Below, piece after piece: positions 36,809-46,369 of a DNA stretch of 64,000 bases. Under the pieces are notes generated by a model, which did not search any database, was not told where the DNA came from, and saw nothing but the letters and a program-made list of their open reading frames with translations. The position numbers were made by a program, and so were the translations under genes. The stretch is taken from assembly GCF_014652675.1 (NCBI RefSeq), contig NZ_BMZG01000005.1, positions 124,001-188,000 of the forward strand, in the 5' to 3' direction. The stretch comes from Formosimonas limnophila (GTDB lineage: Bacteria; Pseudomonadota; Gammaproteobacteria; Burkholderiales; Burkholderiaceae). Position 1 is the first letter of the stretch. Each line of letters opens with the position of its first letter.

Positions 36809-37948
36809 TTACTTTCTGTGAACGTCGTGGGTCACAACCATGTCCTCTTCACTGGGCTTTTCAAACCATGCCGGATGTGCGAGCGTTCGCTCGATGTCCT
36901 TTAAACCACTACTCCAGTGCTCATTCATGGTCAATGTTGAGAACTCATAATCTTTGTAGTGCCCTTCATAGCCTTTGTCTTGATAGATGAGGTGCATGAT
37001 GTTGACACGCGCATCATCGGCAGCCAACGCAGCGGCTTGAGCCGTGATGGCGTCACGTTGCTTGGTAGGTATTTTTTCCAAAAGGCTTTTCAGCAGATGG
37101 CGATGACGCGCACGAACCGCAAGCTGGTCTGTGACCATGCGGGTACGTGAGGAGTAAACAATGTCTTTGGTGCGCTCATCGATGTCGAAAAAATTAGTGG
37201 GTAGCTGACCATGGGCACACCACAAATCCACTTGAAAGATCAATGTATCCTTATGCGAGAGATGGTCAACAATGTGCGCCAATGGCGTATTAGAGACCAA
37301 TCCACCGTCCCAATAATACTCACCATCAATCATGACAGCTGGGAATCCAGGTGGTAAAGCACCGCTGGCCATAAAGTGTTCAGGTGTGAGCGTGGTGTCA
37401 GTGTTGTCAAAATAAGTGAGGTTACCCGTGCGCACATTCACCGCGCCGACCGACACACGGATATCGCCTTGGTTAATGCGGTCAAAGTCAGCGTATTTGA
37501 GCAAAGTGACACGCAACTCATCAGTGCGATAGTGACTCACCTCATCGGGTGTGTACTTTTTACCAAAAATAGGCAGCGGAAAGCGCGGACGAAAAAAGCC
37601 ACGCTGCCCCTCAAGCAAAGTGCGCGTGGCTTCAAAACTATTCACACCATAGCGCGCCTTGTCACCCAACATCGATAACCATGGTGCAAACAACCCAAGT
37701 GTCGGACTGTAGTTGGGCGAACAGATTTCTTGCCAAAAGGCACGCAAGGCGCTAAATCTCTGCTCAGGTGGATTGCCCGCGATGATGGCCGTATTGAACG
37801 CGCCAATCGAAATCCCCGCTACCCAATTTGGCTCAATACCTGCCTTAATCAGGCCCTCTACCACACCCGCCTGATATGCACCGAGTGCACCGCCGCCCTG
37901 AAGCACCAAGGCCACTTGCTCGTACCCGTGCACCAGTGATTTTTTCAT
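36809..37948 (-). CDS. patatin-like phospholipase
   Basis: About 379 residues from MKKSLVHGYEQVALVLQGGG. The patatin domain (about 10-215) carries the oxyanion hole QGGGALGAYQAGV, nucleophile elbow GISIGAF (G-x-S-x-G) and the catalytic Asp in YWDGGLVSNTP. The C-terminal part (about 230-379) matches the DUF3734-type extension seen in this family. It is likely a cytoplasmic or membrane-associated lipid acyl hydrolase. The start at 37948 overlaps the HIT gene stop by ATGA, so the two are translationally coupled; the longer upstream frame lies inside the HIT gene. Confidence 0.85.
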   Translation of the reverse strand: MKKSLVHGYEQVALVLQGGGALGAYQAGVVEGLIKAGIEPNWVAGISIGAFNTAIIAGNPPEQRFSALRAFWQEICSPNYSPTLGLFAPWLSMLGDKARYGVNSFEATRTLLEGQRGFFRPRFPLPIFGKKYTPDEVSHYRTDELRVTLLKYADFDRINQGDIRVSVGAVNVRTGNLTYFDNTDTTLTPEHFMASGALPPGFPAVMIDGEYYWDGGLVSNTPLAHIVDHLSHKDTLIFQVDLWCAHGQLPTNFFDIDERTKDIVYSSRTRMVTDQLAVRARHRHLLKSLLEKIPTKQRDAITAQAAALAADDARVNIMHLIYQDKGYEGHYKDYEFSTLTMNEHWSSGLKDIERTLAHPAWFEKPSEEDMVVTHDVHRK

Positions 37949-38403
37949 GACGATGGCCCAGCCCACAAACCGATGCGCAACGCCGTCACAAAAGCGGTGT
38001 ATTGTTCGGGCGTGACAACAGGTTTTGGTGGCTGCGCCGCTTGTTCTGGCGTGATGGCCCACACAGGATGAGGGAAATTAACATCATTGGTAAAGCGTGG
38101 GATGACATGCCAATGCAAATGCGGCGTCATGTTGCCCAAACTAGCAAGGTTGACTTTGGTCGGATTGAGCACTTGGCGCATGACTTCCTCAACCAAGTAC
38201 ACCGTTTCCATTAAAAGATGGCGCTGATCAGCAGATAAATCAGTCATCTCCGACACATGCTCATTCCAAACCACTCGAACGAATCCAACAAAATGAGGGT
38301 CCGCAACCATAATGACGCGCAACTCATCATTTTGCCAAATGAGCTCACCACCACTGTCTTGGCACAACGGGCAGTCAGGCGACTGGGCATAAATAGGCAA
38401 CAT
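37945..38403 (-). CDS. HIT-family nucleotide hydrolase
   Basis: A 152-residue histidine-triad protein. The triad is HLHWHVIPRF near residue 115, preceded by NLASLGNMTPHLH. The N-terminal SPDCPLCQDSGGELIWQ contains a CxxC pair that may bind zinc. The related Ap4A hydrolases and adenylyl-amino-acid hydrolases are the nearest known functions; the substrate here is unknown. It is coupled to the patatin gene downstream by a 4-base overlap and follows argB by 36 bases. Confidence 0.85.
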   Translation of the reverse strand: MLPIYAQSPDCPLCQDSGGELIWQNDELRVIMVADPHFVGFVRVVWNEHVSEMTDLSADQRHLLMETVYLVEEVMRQVLNPTKVNLASLGNMTPHLHWHVIPRFTNDVNFPHPVWAITPEQAAQPPKPVVTPEQYTAFVTALRIGLWAGPSS

Positions 38404-38439
38404 GGTGGTATCCTTGTATCAACGAACGTCAACAGCCAA

Positions 38440-39357
38440 TCACTGTGTAATCATCGTGCCCACACCCGTATCGGTGAGCATTTCGAGCAACATACAGTGC
38501 GGCACACGTCCATCGATGATGTGCACCGCATTCACGCCACTTTTGGCTGCATCAAGTGCAGAAGCGATTTTGGGCAGCATACCACCTGAGAGCGTGCCAT
38601 CGGCGATTAAATCATCAATTTGCGCATTATTTAATTCACTCATCAGCTCGCCATCTTTGTTCAGAACGCCTTTGATGTTGGTGAGCATGACGAGTTTTTC
38701 GGCATTGAGCACACGAGCGAGCTCGCCTGCGACGACATCCGCATTGATATTGTAAGCATGGTTGTGCTCATCAAAGCCAATCGGTGAAACCACAGGGATA
38801 AACCCGCCTTTGAGCAACGCCGTCACCGCCGAAGGGTCAATGTGCGTCACATCGCCCACCTGACCAATGTCATGCTGCACACTCGCATCATGCGTATCCT
38901 GTAGCATTAATTTTTTCACGCGAATCATATTAGCATCGCGCCCCGACAATCCGACCGCCGAGCCACCCGCGTGGTTAATCAAGCCGACGATTTGCCCCTG
39001 AACTTGACCACCGAGCACGGCTTCGACCACGACCATGGTTTCTTTGTCGGTCACTCGCATGCCTTGGACAAACTCGCCTTTTTTACCCATACGGCTCAAA
39101 GCATTCTCAATCTGCGGGCCGCCGCCATGTACAACAATCACTTGCAAACCAACCAACTTGAGCAACACGACATCTCGTGCAAAGCATTGCTGTAGATATT
39201 CATCCGTCATCGCATTGCCGCCATATTTGACGACAATCGTTTTGCCCTGCAAGCGTCGAATGTGCGGCAGGGCTTCGGCGAGGATACCCGCTTTGAGATT
39301 CGGCGAAATCGTCGCAATTTGCTCATACAGTTCTTTGACGTCGGTATTAACGAACAT
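38440..39357 (-). CDS. argB: acetylglutamate kinase
   Basis: The second step of arginine synthesis: phosphorylates N-acetylglutamate. 305 residues, within the usual range. Visible motifs are the phosphate-binding [13 protein letters not shown], the substrate-loop [17 protein letters not shown] and [15 protein letters not shown]. The N-terminal extension of about 20 residues ([20 protein letters not shown]) is the helix seen in arginine-sensitive hexameric forms, so feedback inhibition by arginine is plausible. Its start overlaps the end of the DUF4345 relic. Confidence 0.93.
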   Translation of the reverse strand: MFVNTDVKELYEQIATISPNLKAGILAEALPHIRRLQGKTIVVKYGGNAMTDEYLQQCFARDVVLLKLVGLQVIVVHGGGPQIENALSRMGKKGEFVQGMRVTDKETMVVVEAVLGGQVQGQIVGLINHAGGSAVGLSGRDANMIRVKKLMLQDTHDASVQHDIGQVGDVTHIDPSAVTALLKGGFIPVVSPIGFDEHNHAYNINADVVAGELARVLNAEKLVMLTNIKGVLNKDGELMSELNNAQIDDLIADGTLSGGMLPKIASALDAAKSGVNAVHIIDGRVPHCMLLEMLTDTGVGTMITQ

Positions 39358-39740
39358 GGCGAATTTCTTTCAAACGTAAAAAGTGATAATACATTCCCAA
39401 ACAGAGAATCTCGGCAATCAGTGCAGACCACAAAAACCAGCCGTTCAACCCCATCAACCAGTAAACCGAGCACTCGTCCAGAAGCCAAACCTACCATAAA
39501 AGCAGCCTCTAAAGTCAAGCCACTGCGCCAGTGCATTTCACGGCGCGCCGCAAGAATCAGCAAAACACCAATGCTAATGTACAAGCCCATGAACGCACGT
39601 AACGCGTGCAACTCAGGCGGCACCACCACTCAGCCAAGCAACGCAGGCCACACAGCCTGTGGTGCAACGCCATAAAGCAGCCCAATCAGGATGATGGTTA
39701 CGCCGGAGGTTCTGAGAAATAGAGGAATAGTGAACGTCAT
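39347..39740 (-). pseudogene. DUF4345-type membrane protein, interrupted
   Basis: Starts MTFTIPLFLRTSGVTIILIG and continues YGVAPQAVWPALLG to an in-frame TGA (39630-39632). It goes on VVPPELHALRAFMGLYISIG, VLLILAARREMHWRSGL and MVGLASGRVLGLLVDG. A phase change near 39447 leads to NGWFLWSALIAEILCLGMYY and [12 protein letters not shown] before a stop inside the argB start. Joined it is an about 130-residue four-helix membrane protein fitting DUF4345. One nonsense codon and one frameshift suggest a pseudogene. Confidence 0.65.
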
Positions 39741-39751
39741 TCGACCTCAAC

Positions 39752-42334
39752 CTATTTTTTGGTGGAAGGTTTTTTAGCGACGGTCTTTTGGGCCACGGTC
39801 TTTTTCACTGGGACGTCATCTGCAACATCTGTCTTAGCGGTTTTTCTCGACTTGGTCGCTGGCTCAGCTTTCGGTGCTTTGGCTTCAAATTCAAAACCTG
39901 TTTTGCCGTTGTTGTTCACCAAATACGCTTTAAACATACGTCCTGTACGCGCGGATTTAAAACTCGTGAGTAAGTCCGTGCGACCTGTGGTAAGCAGCTT
40001 GGCCATTTGTTCAGGCGACACCTCTTGCTGCAAAATCACTTTGCCGGAACGAAAATCACAGTTTTTGGTCAAGCCCGTCGCATTTTCACAAATGTAAGAA
40101 ACGCCGTTGTCATAAACTTTACCACCGCATTTGATGCATAGGCCAATCGGCGTCTGCCCCGTGAAATCGACTTCTTCGTCGTCATCGTTCGATTGACCGA
40201 AATCAAACTCCATTTTGTAACGAGCGGGCGATTCTTTGTCCTCAACAATGCGTAAAATCGCGGCGAACGGCAAACCACGTTTGCTTCTAAATCCAGTGAG
40301 CAGTGGTGTTTCGCGGGTTTTGAGCAAATCTTCGACTTCGGGCAACTCAAACGTGCGACCGCCAGGGGTTTTGCTGATCGAGAACTCACACTTTGCACAA
40401 GCAAAACGGCGGTAGTTTTCCTTCATCACACTGCCACAGTTCGGGCATGGTGTTTTGAGTGTCGCATAATCACCAGGGATAGTGTCGGCATTGTATTCCT
40501 TGGCACGTTTGACGATGATTTGTGTCATTTGCGCAATGTCACGCATGAACGCATCGCGTTTTAGCTCGCCACGCTCCATTTGAGCCAGTTTGGTTTCCCA
40601 GTGCCCAGTGAGTTCGGGAGACGTCAATTCCTCGACACCCAAACCGCGCAATAAAGTCAACAGCTGGAACGCCTTGGCCGTGGGAATCAACTCGCGACCT
40701 TCACGCACGATGTATTTCTCACCCAGTAAGCCCTCAATAATCGTCGCACGCGTCGCGGGCGTACCAAGACCTTTACCACTCATGGCTTCTTTGAGCTCAT
40801 CATCGAGCAACTTACCCGCACCCTCCATCGCCGAGAGCAACGTGGCTTCAGAATAACGCGCAGGCGGGCGCGTCGCCAAGCACACAGGATCGACATGATC
40901 TGTTTTAACCTTTTCATCCTCAGCAACAGCCACCAAGGTGTCATCATCTTTTGACTCATCACGACCATAGATGGCAAGCCACGACGGATTGGTCAACACG
41001 CGACCTTCGGTTTTGAAATGATGGCCTTTGACTGTGGTCACACGCGTGGTGACGAGAAACTCTGCAGGCGGGTAAAACACGGACAAAAATCGTTTGACCA
41101 CAAGATCGTAGAGTTTTTGCTCAGGTTCAGATAGATTTTTTGGCTTCTCTAACGTCGGGATAATCGCAAAGTGATCAGAGATTTTAGAATTGTCAAAAAT
41201 TCGCTTGTTCGGTTTGACCCAGCCATTTTTTTCAATCGGCTGGACATGGCGTGTGTAGTTGTTTTGTTCTTTGAGCTGCGTCAATGTTTGTTTGACTGTA
41301 TTAATATAGTCTTCGGGCAGCGCACGCGCATCGGTACGTGGGTAAGTCAGCACTTTGTGCTTTTCATACAGCGCTTGTGCCAAGCCAAGCGTGTTTTTCG
41401 CACTGAACCCAAAGCGGGCATTCGCCTCACGCTGCAAACTGGTCAAATCAAATAAGGCAGGCGACATTTGGGTTGCGGGCTTTGTTTCCTCAGTGACAAC
41501 ACCACTTTGACCTTCGCAGGCGATGACCACAGTGTCGGCAGAAATCTTGCTCCACAGACGGTTGTCTTTGCGCTCAGGGTCTTCCGCGTTTTCTTTCGCA
41601 TCTTTTTTAAACTTCGGGTCGAACCAGCGGCCTTTGTACACGCCTTGTGCGCAAACGAATTCGGCATGCACTTCCCAGTAATCACGAGACTTAAAAGCGC
41701 GAATCGCTTCCTCTCGCTCCACCACGACCGTCAGTGTCGGCGTCTGCACACGCCCGACCGTGGTCAAAAAGAACCCACCGTCTTTCGAATTAAACGCCGT
41801 CATCGCACGCGTGCCATTAATCCCCACCAGCCAATCAGCCTCCGAGCGCGAACGCGCCGCATCGGCAAGGTTAAGCATCTGCTCATCCGTTCGCAAATGA
41901 GCCAAGCCATCTCGAATCGCCGTGGGCGTCATACTCTGCAACCACAGCCGTGTTGAAGGTTGTTTCGCTTTCGTGTACTGCATGATGTAACGGAAAATCA
42001 GTTCACCCTCGCGCCCCGCGTCACAGGCATTGATGATGCTTGACACATCTTTGCGTTTGAGTAGTTTTGTTAAGGTTTTGAGTTTCGACTCTGATTTGGC
42101 AATCGGGCGCAAATCAAAATGCGGCGGAATATGCGGCAAATGGGTGAAGCTCCATTTACCCCGCTTAATGTCATACTCCTCTGGCACCACCAATTCCAAC
42201 AAATGACCGACCGCCGCCGCAACCACATACTCGTCGTTTTCATGGAAATCGTCTTTTTTGGTACAGCCACCAATCGCTTTGGCGATGTCATTCGCTACCG
42301 AGGGTTTCTCAGCAATGATGAGGATTTTGCTCAT
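39752..42334 (-). CDS. topB: DNA topoisomerase III
   Basis: A type IA topoisomerase that decatenates single-stranded regions. 860 residues. The TOPRIM domain has ILIIAEKPSVANDIAKAIGG and NACDAGREGELIFRYI. The catalytic Tyr lies in VLTYPRTDARALPEDY. The C-terminal region holds zinc-ribbon motifs CPNC...CAKCEF and CIKCGG...C, then a Lys/Ala/Thr-rich tail (VKKTVAQKTVAKKPSTKK). The length exceeds E. coli TopB (653) because of these C-terminal modules, which are usual in betaproteobacteria. A chromosomal rather than plasmid copy is assumed from context. Confidence 0.93.
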   Translation of the reverse strand: MSKILIIAEKPSVANDIAKAIGGCTKKDDFHENDEYVVAAAVGHLLELVVPEEYDIKRGKWSFTHLPHIPPHFDLRPIAKSESKLKTLTKLLKRKDVSSIINACDAGREGELIFRYIMQYTKAKQPSTRLWLQSMTPTAIRDGLAHLRTDEQMLNLADAARSRSEADWLVGINGTRAMTAFNSKDGGFFLTTVGRVQTPTLTVVVEREEAIRAFKSRDYWEVHAEFVCAQGVYKGRWFDPKFKKDAKENAEDPERKDNRLWSKISADTVVIACEGQSGVVTEETKPATQMSPALFDLTSLQREANARFGFSAKNTLGLAQALYEKHKVLTYPRTDARALPEDYINTVKQTLTQLKEQNNYTRHVQPIEKNGWVKPNKRIFDNSKISDHFAIIPTLEKPKNLSEPEQKLYDLVVKRFLSVFYPPAEFLVTTRVTTVKGHHFKTEGRVLTNPSWLAIYGRDESKDDDTLVAVAEDEKVKTDHVDPVCLATRPPARYSEATLLSAMEGAGKLLDDELKEAMSGKGLGTPATRATIIEGLLGEKYIVREGRELIPTAKAFQLLTLLRGLGVEELTSPELTGHWETKLAQMERGELKRDAFMRDIAQMTQIIVKRAKEYNADTIPGDYATLKTPCPNCGSVMKENYRRFACAKCEFSISKTPGGRTFELPEVEDLLKTRETPLLTGFRSKRGLPFAAILRIVEDKESPARYKMEFDFGQSNDDDEEVDFTGQTPIGLCIKCGGKVYDNGVSYICENATGLTKNCDFRSGKVILQQEVSPEQMAKLLTTGRTDLLTSFKSARTGRMFKAYLVNNNGKTGFEFEAKAPKAEPATKSRKTAKTDVADDVPVKKTVAQKTVAKKPSTKK

Positions 42335-42480
42335 TTTTAACCTATTATAGTGTGTGTATATGCGACAACCAATCTACAGATGTTTTTCTGTCCCCGAAAT
42401 TTCGGCTCATGATACGCGCAAGATTGCGCTGTTTGCAAGCCTTGTGTCGTTTTTGTTATTTTTTTGTTTGCAACAGACAT

Positions 42481-42513
42481 AAAAAAATCCCAGTCTGAAC
42501 GACTGGGATTTTT
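42481..42513. terminator. bidirectional terminator
   Basis: AAAAATCCCAGTC (42483-42495), loop TGAAC, GACTGGGATTTTT: perfect 13-bp stem. It separates topB (leftward) from the IS remnants, and could stop minus-strand transcription coming from the insertion sequences. Confidence 0.75.
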
Positions 42514-42557
42514 CGCTATGGCGTGTTAATACTACCAATAAATTGTTACATGTGTGT

Positions 42558-43072
42558 ATGAAGCGCACACAAACCCAATACAAGCAAATAAAACCAGTCC
42601 TCCCCAAACAACGCGGCAACGTAAGTTTAAGCAACCTGCAAGTGCTCAATGCTATATTGTACGTCACCGAACACGGTTGCAAGAGGCGCGGACTGCCTAA
42701 GCACTTTGGTAACTGGCACACTATCTACACCCGAATGAGCCGCTGGTCAAAGTCTGATGCGCTCACCAAAGTGTTTGAGCACTTGCAGAAAGAACAATTG
42801 CTGCGCATCCTATACAGTACCATCCCGATGGCACTGGTGCTTTAAAAAACGGCATACAAGCCATAGGTAAATCACGGGCAGGCTGGACTACAAAAATACG
42901 CATGTTCGACCGAAAAGTTTATGCACGCAAAAATGAAATCGAGCGTTTGTTCTGAAGGTTAAAAGGCTTTCGTAGTATATCCTCTCGCTTTGATAAACTT
43001 GATGTTTTGTTTAGCGGCTTTATTCTTTTCGCACTTATCGTTGATTGCTTGAATAGTGTTAACACGCCCTAA
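42558..43072 (+). pseudogene. IS5-family transposase remnant
   Basis: The N-terminal part matches IS5-family (DUF4096-type) transposases: KQRGNVSLSNLQVLNAILYV, EHGCKRRGLPKHFGNWHTIY, TRMSRWSKSDAL. A phase change near 42818 leads to HPDGTGALKNGIQAIGKSR. A deletion then removes the catalytic DDE core, and the end NEIERLF, TGA, RLKGFRSISSRFDKLDVLF is recognisable. Three lesions in all. No terminal repeats found. Confidence 0.8.
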
Positions 43073-43178
43073 AACTTGAACCATACACCAAAGCCCCTCA
43101 ACCAAACCAGCCAAGCGTTGTCTGAGCCAACTGGTGCACAAACACTCACAAAGCACTTAAATGGATTCAAAAGCAAAC

Positions 43179-43186
43179 ACCAAAAG
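43179..43186 (+). repeat. left target-site duplication of the ISL3 element
   Basis: ACCAAAAG directly before the left inverted repeat, identical to 44470-44477. Confidence 0.85.
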
Positions 43187-44469
43187 GGTTCTATAACGTT
43201 TGGTGTGGGTAGTTCATTTTTAGACGTCCACACAAGAAATAAATCATGTTCATGAAGTTCTTGATTTTTCGGAATCCTCTGGCACGTCGTTTTGCAAGTT
43301 GTATTTTAGAATTGATGCCTTCAAGTATGCCATTAGAAATTCTGGTTTCAACAAACCGCACAATACCTGTTAAATGTCCACGTACCGTTTTAGCAAACAC
43401 CATCAGAGGGCGGATGCGTTTGCGCTCAACTTCGGTACACCAATCAATTACAAATGAACGAGCCTCCTGTGCATCTGCCATATCCCACAAATCATTAAAT
43501 AGCACTTTAAGGCGATAGGCTTCGCCGAGTGATGGATAGGCCTCTGTGAACATAGTGAGATTAGCTTCCTGCTTGCTCGACAAAGTGTCTCTATTTCGGA
43601 CAAACGTATATTTATTACCTTTTAATTCACGATGCCAAGCACACTCGATTCTATAAACTTCCATCATGGCCTGATTCAACAACTTCACCACATGAAATCG
43701 ATCAAATGTAATTTTGGCAGACCGAAATGTTTCGCTGACGCCAGCAATATATGAAGGTGACAAGTCCATACTTACTTCTGAAATTTGCGCCGTTGTTGCA
43801 TCCTTAGTTTTTAATATCTCAGATACTCGTTGTACACTTTCTCGGTTTCGCTTCTCTGTGACGGCAACGACCCTACGCTGGTCTAAATCAACAGCTACCG
43901 CGATATAGTCCTGACCTCGCTTCGAGCTCGTCTCGTCAACACCTAATCGGGTAAGACTTTTGCAGCAATCGCCGCGCAATGCGCGTGAAACCCAATGATT
44001 AAATACGACCCATACTCTCGGGGCGTTTACACCAAGCAATTGCGCCACTCGGCTCACTGGCATTTCTGATTCTATCAACGACATCATGAATGCTTCTAAC
44101 AGTAACGTAAAACCACTTCCTTCTCGCGCCCACGGAACAACAACCGTTTTTACTTTACCTGTGCTATCAAGTATCCGTGGAACCTTACACTCAATAATAC
44201 AGCGATGTTGGAAGAAGTCTAAATGCTGCCAATGCCTAACCTCTGAGTCATAAACCGAGCAGCTTTGTCCGTTTGCATCTTCAAACTTTGAGCACTTGGC
44301 ATAACCAATTCGAATCTTTAACTCTTGGCTGCCTTGCTGACCTGTAAAACTCAATTCCTCTACACGCCATGGTGCACCCAAGTTCAATGCCAGTTCAAGT
44401 AACTGCTCACTGTTCATGTGCTTTCTTCTCAAAATTAGCAGTTTAACCCACACCAAACGTTATAGAACC
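43187..44469 (-). mobile_element. ISL3-family insertion sequence, intact, 1283 bp
   Basis: The ends carry perfect 24-bp inverted repeats (43187-43210 and 44446-44469) beginning GGTTCTATAACG and ending TTTGGTGTGGGT. They are bordered by identical 8-bp duplications ACCAAAAG on both sides, the length known for ISL3 elements. One intact transposase gene fills the element, its stop codon lying within the left repeat. All hallmarks of a recent insertion are present. Confidence 0.92.
43191..44417 (-). CDS. ISL3-family transposase
   Basis: About 408 residues from the Met at 44417, which has AAGAAAG upstream. The N-terminal region keeps a degenerate zinc-finger-like pattern (KCSKFEDANGQSCSVYD, HLDFFQHRCIIEC). 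A helix-turn-helix (PVSRVAQLLGVNAPRVWVVF) precedes the DDE domain: Asp in RLGVDETS, Asp in VSMDLSPSYIAG, Glu in ISNGILEGINSKIQ. The C-terminal RRARGFRKIKNFMNMIYF is family-typical. It reads through without lesions, so it is probably active. Confidence 0.92.
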   Translation of the reverse strand: MNSEQLLELALNLGAPWRVEELSFTGQQGSQELKIRIGYAKCSKFEDANGQSCSVYDSEVRHWQHLDFFQHRCIIECKVPRILDSTGKVKTVVVPWAREGSGFTLLLEAFMMSLIESEMPVSRVAQLLGVNAPRVWVVFNHWVSRALRGDCCKSLTRLGVDETSSKRGQDYIAVAVDLDQRRVVAVTEKRNRESVQRVSEILKTKDATTAQISEVSMDLSPSYIAGVSETFRSAKITFDRFHVVKLLNQAMMEVYRIECAWHRELKGNKYTFVRNRDTLSSKQEANLTMFTEAYPSLGEAYRLKVLFNDLWDMADAQEARSFVIDWCTEVERKRIRPLMVFAKTVRGHLTGIVRFVETRISNGILEGINSKIQLAKRRARGFRKIKNFMNMIYFLCGRLKMNYPHQTL

Positions 44470-44477
44470 ACCAAAAG
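44470..44477 (+). repeat. right target-site duplication of the ISL3 element
   Basis: ACCAAAAG directly after the right inverted repeat, identical to 43179-43186. Removing the element and one copy restores a continuous plus-strand frame (CTNTHKALKWIQKQTPKEQF...) of unknown nature. Confidence 0.85.
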
Positions 44478-44746
44478 AACAATTCACCAAGCCATTTAGG
44501 ACTTACTCAACCTTGGCAAAGCTATTTCAAAATAAAAAACCTTCAAAAATCACCACACTTGAAGAGTCTCGCGGGGTCTAAACAGTTCGGACAGCACATC
44601 TTGAGCCTTGTAGTAAAACAACAAATAAATAGAAATTTTAAGTAATTATTTTACATTGACCCTTGATTTTATTGGGAAAAAAGCGCATCCTCTTGGGCGT
44701 GTAGGACACAATATTCGATCAACCACACAAGACAAGAAGACACATA

Positions 44747-46171
44747 ATGAGAGACACAAAAATCGTGGCCACGCTCGGGCCTGCTTCATCTGATGAGCAA
44801 ACTTTACGTGAAATGATTCGGGCGGGCGTGAATGTCGTGCGCATTAACTTTTCGCATGGCGCGGCACAAGACCACATTGACCGTGTGAATCTGGTGCGTC
44901 GCATTGCTGAAGAAGAAGGTGTGTATGTAGGTGTATTGGCCGATTTACAAGGGCCAAAAATCCGCATCGCGATGTTTGAGGAAAAAAGCGTGGTGTTGAG
45001 CAACGGTGCGGAGTTTGTGTTTGATACAGATTCTGCTACACCAGGTAATGTGCAGCGCGTTGGTTTGGATTATCCTGAATTAATTAAAGATGTCACTGGT
45101 GGTGATATATTGCTGCTGGATGACGGCAAAATCCGCATGAAGGTATTGTCAAAAAATGAATCGAGCTTGCGTTGCGTGGTTGAGCAAGGCGGTGTTTTGT
45201 CCAATCGAAAAGGCATTAATAAACTCGGTGGTGGGCTGTCTGCGGCGGCACTGACGAGCAAAGATATGACGGATATTTTGACCGCAGCCGCATTTGAGGC
45301 AGATTTTTTGGCAGTGTCTTTCCCAAAAAATGCCGCTGATATGTACATGGCGCGTGAGCTGATGCGCAATGCGGGTGGTACAAATGCTTTGATGATTGCC
45401 AAAATTGAGCGTGCGGAAGCCATTCCAAACCTTGAGGAAATTCTTGAGGCTTCTGACGGTATTATGGTCGCGCGAGGTGATTTGGCGGTTGAGGTGGGTG
45501 ATGCGAAAGTGCCAGCATTACAGAAAAAAATGATTCGCATGGCGCGTGAAAAAAACAAGCTTTCCATCACGGCCACCCAAATGATGGAGTCCATGATTAC
45601 CAGCCATGTCCCAACACGCGCAGAGGTGTCGGATGTGGCGAATGCGGTGCTCGACGGTACGGACGCTGTGATGCTCTCAGCGGAGACGGCGTCGGGTGCT
45701 TTCCCGATTGAGACTGTGCGCGTGATGGCGCAGGTCTGTGTGGAAGCAGCGTCATTTACCCCCATTAACCTTGACCAAGAGATGGTCAATCGCACCTTTG
45801 GTCGTATTGACCAGTCTGTGGCAATGGCGGCGATGTTCACCGCTTATCACTTCAATGCCAATGCGATTTTGTGCATGACCGAGTCTGGCTCGACCGCTTT
45901 GTGGATGTCTCGTTTTAACAGTGGCGTGCCGATTCTATGCATGAGCCGAAACATCCACACGCTGCGTCGTTTGAGTTTGTACCGCACGGTGTCGGTGGTG
46001 CCGATGCCGACAGAGGATATGACACGTGAGCACGCTATGGCAACGGCAGAGGCGTTGTTGATGAAGCGTGGTTTGCTCAAGCTGGGTGATTTGGTGGTGA
46101 CTACCTCAGGTTCAACGATGGGCAAGATTGGTGGTTCTGATACCATGCTGGTGCGTCGCATCGGTTCGTGA
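44747..46171 (+). CDS. pyk: pyruvate kinase
   Basis: The last ATP-yielding step of glycolysis: phosphoenolpyruvate plus ADP to pyruvate. 474 residues. It has TKIVATLGPASSDEQTLREM, the substrate/metal segment VVRINFSHG, the catalytic Lys region in IAKIERAEAIPNLEEI, and GIMVARGDLAVEVG with ATQMMESMI. The C-terminal allosteric domain is present (NANAILCMTESGSTALWMSR). The ATG follows GACAAGAAGACAC, a weak ribosome site. It is monocistronic, with a terminator right after. Confidence 0.95.
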   Translation: MRDTKIVATLGPASSDEQTLREMIRAGVNVVRINFSHGAAQDHIDRVNLVRRIAEEEGVYVGVLADLQGPKIRIAMFEEKSVVLSNGAEFVFDTDSATPGNVQRVGLDYPELIKDVTGGDILLLDDGKIRMKVLSKNESSLRCVVEQGGVLSNRKGINKLGGGLSAAALTSKDMTDILTAAAFEADFLAVSFPKNAADMYMARELMRNAGGTNALMIAKIERAEAIPNLEEILEASDGIMVARGDLAVEVGDAKVPALQKKMIRMAREKNKLSITATQMMESMITSHVPTRAEVSDVANAVLDGTDAVMLSAETASGAFPIETVRVMAQVCVEAASFTPINLDQEMVNRTFGRIDQSVAMAAMFTAYHFNANAILCMTESGSTALWMSRFNSGVPILCMSRNIHTLRRLSLYRTVSVVPMPTEDMTREHAMATAEALLMKRGLLKLGDLVVTTSGSTMGKIGGSDTMLVRRIGS

Positions 46172-46191
46172 TGGTTTGATGGTGATTGAAC

Positions 46192-46227
46192 AAAAACGGC
46201 ATTGGGCTTTGGCTCAATGCCGTTTTT
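46192..46227 (+). terminator. terminator of pyk
   Basis: AAAAACGGCATTG and CAATGCCGTTTTT form a perfect 13-bp stem with a 10-base loop, 20 bases after the pyk stop codon. Confidence 0.85.
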
Positions 46228-46270
46228 GTTTGTGTGGTGTTTATCGGGAGTTGCTGTTGTTGTCGTGTAA

Positions 46271-46315
46271 TTGTCATGACTTGGTCATGACTGTGTCACA
46301 TTCGTTCCCTATACT
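46271..46315 (+). promoter_or_regulatory. Pho box with -10 element driving the glycosyltransferase/phosphoesterase pair
   Basis: Three direct repeats on an exact 11-base period: TTGTCATGACT (46271), TGGTCATGACT (46282) and GTGTCACATTC (46293). They match the PhoB half-site CTGTCAT-n4. A TATACT box (46310-46315) lies exactly 10 bases after the last TGTCAC, as in the E. coli phoA promoter, where the Pho box replaces the -35. Regulation by phosphate starvation is inferred. Confidence 0.7.
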
Positions 46316-46369
46316 TTTTGCATCAAGTGCCAATGTGGTCTCTGAGTGTTCATCGAAAGGAGAAGTGCT

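Noticed and set aside
45070-45840. 256-codon minus-strand frame
   Set aside because: Antisense to pyruvate kinase; Ser/Ala-rich shadow composition.
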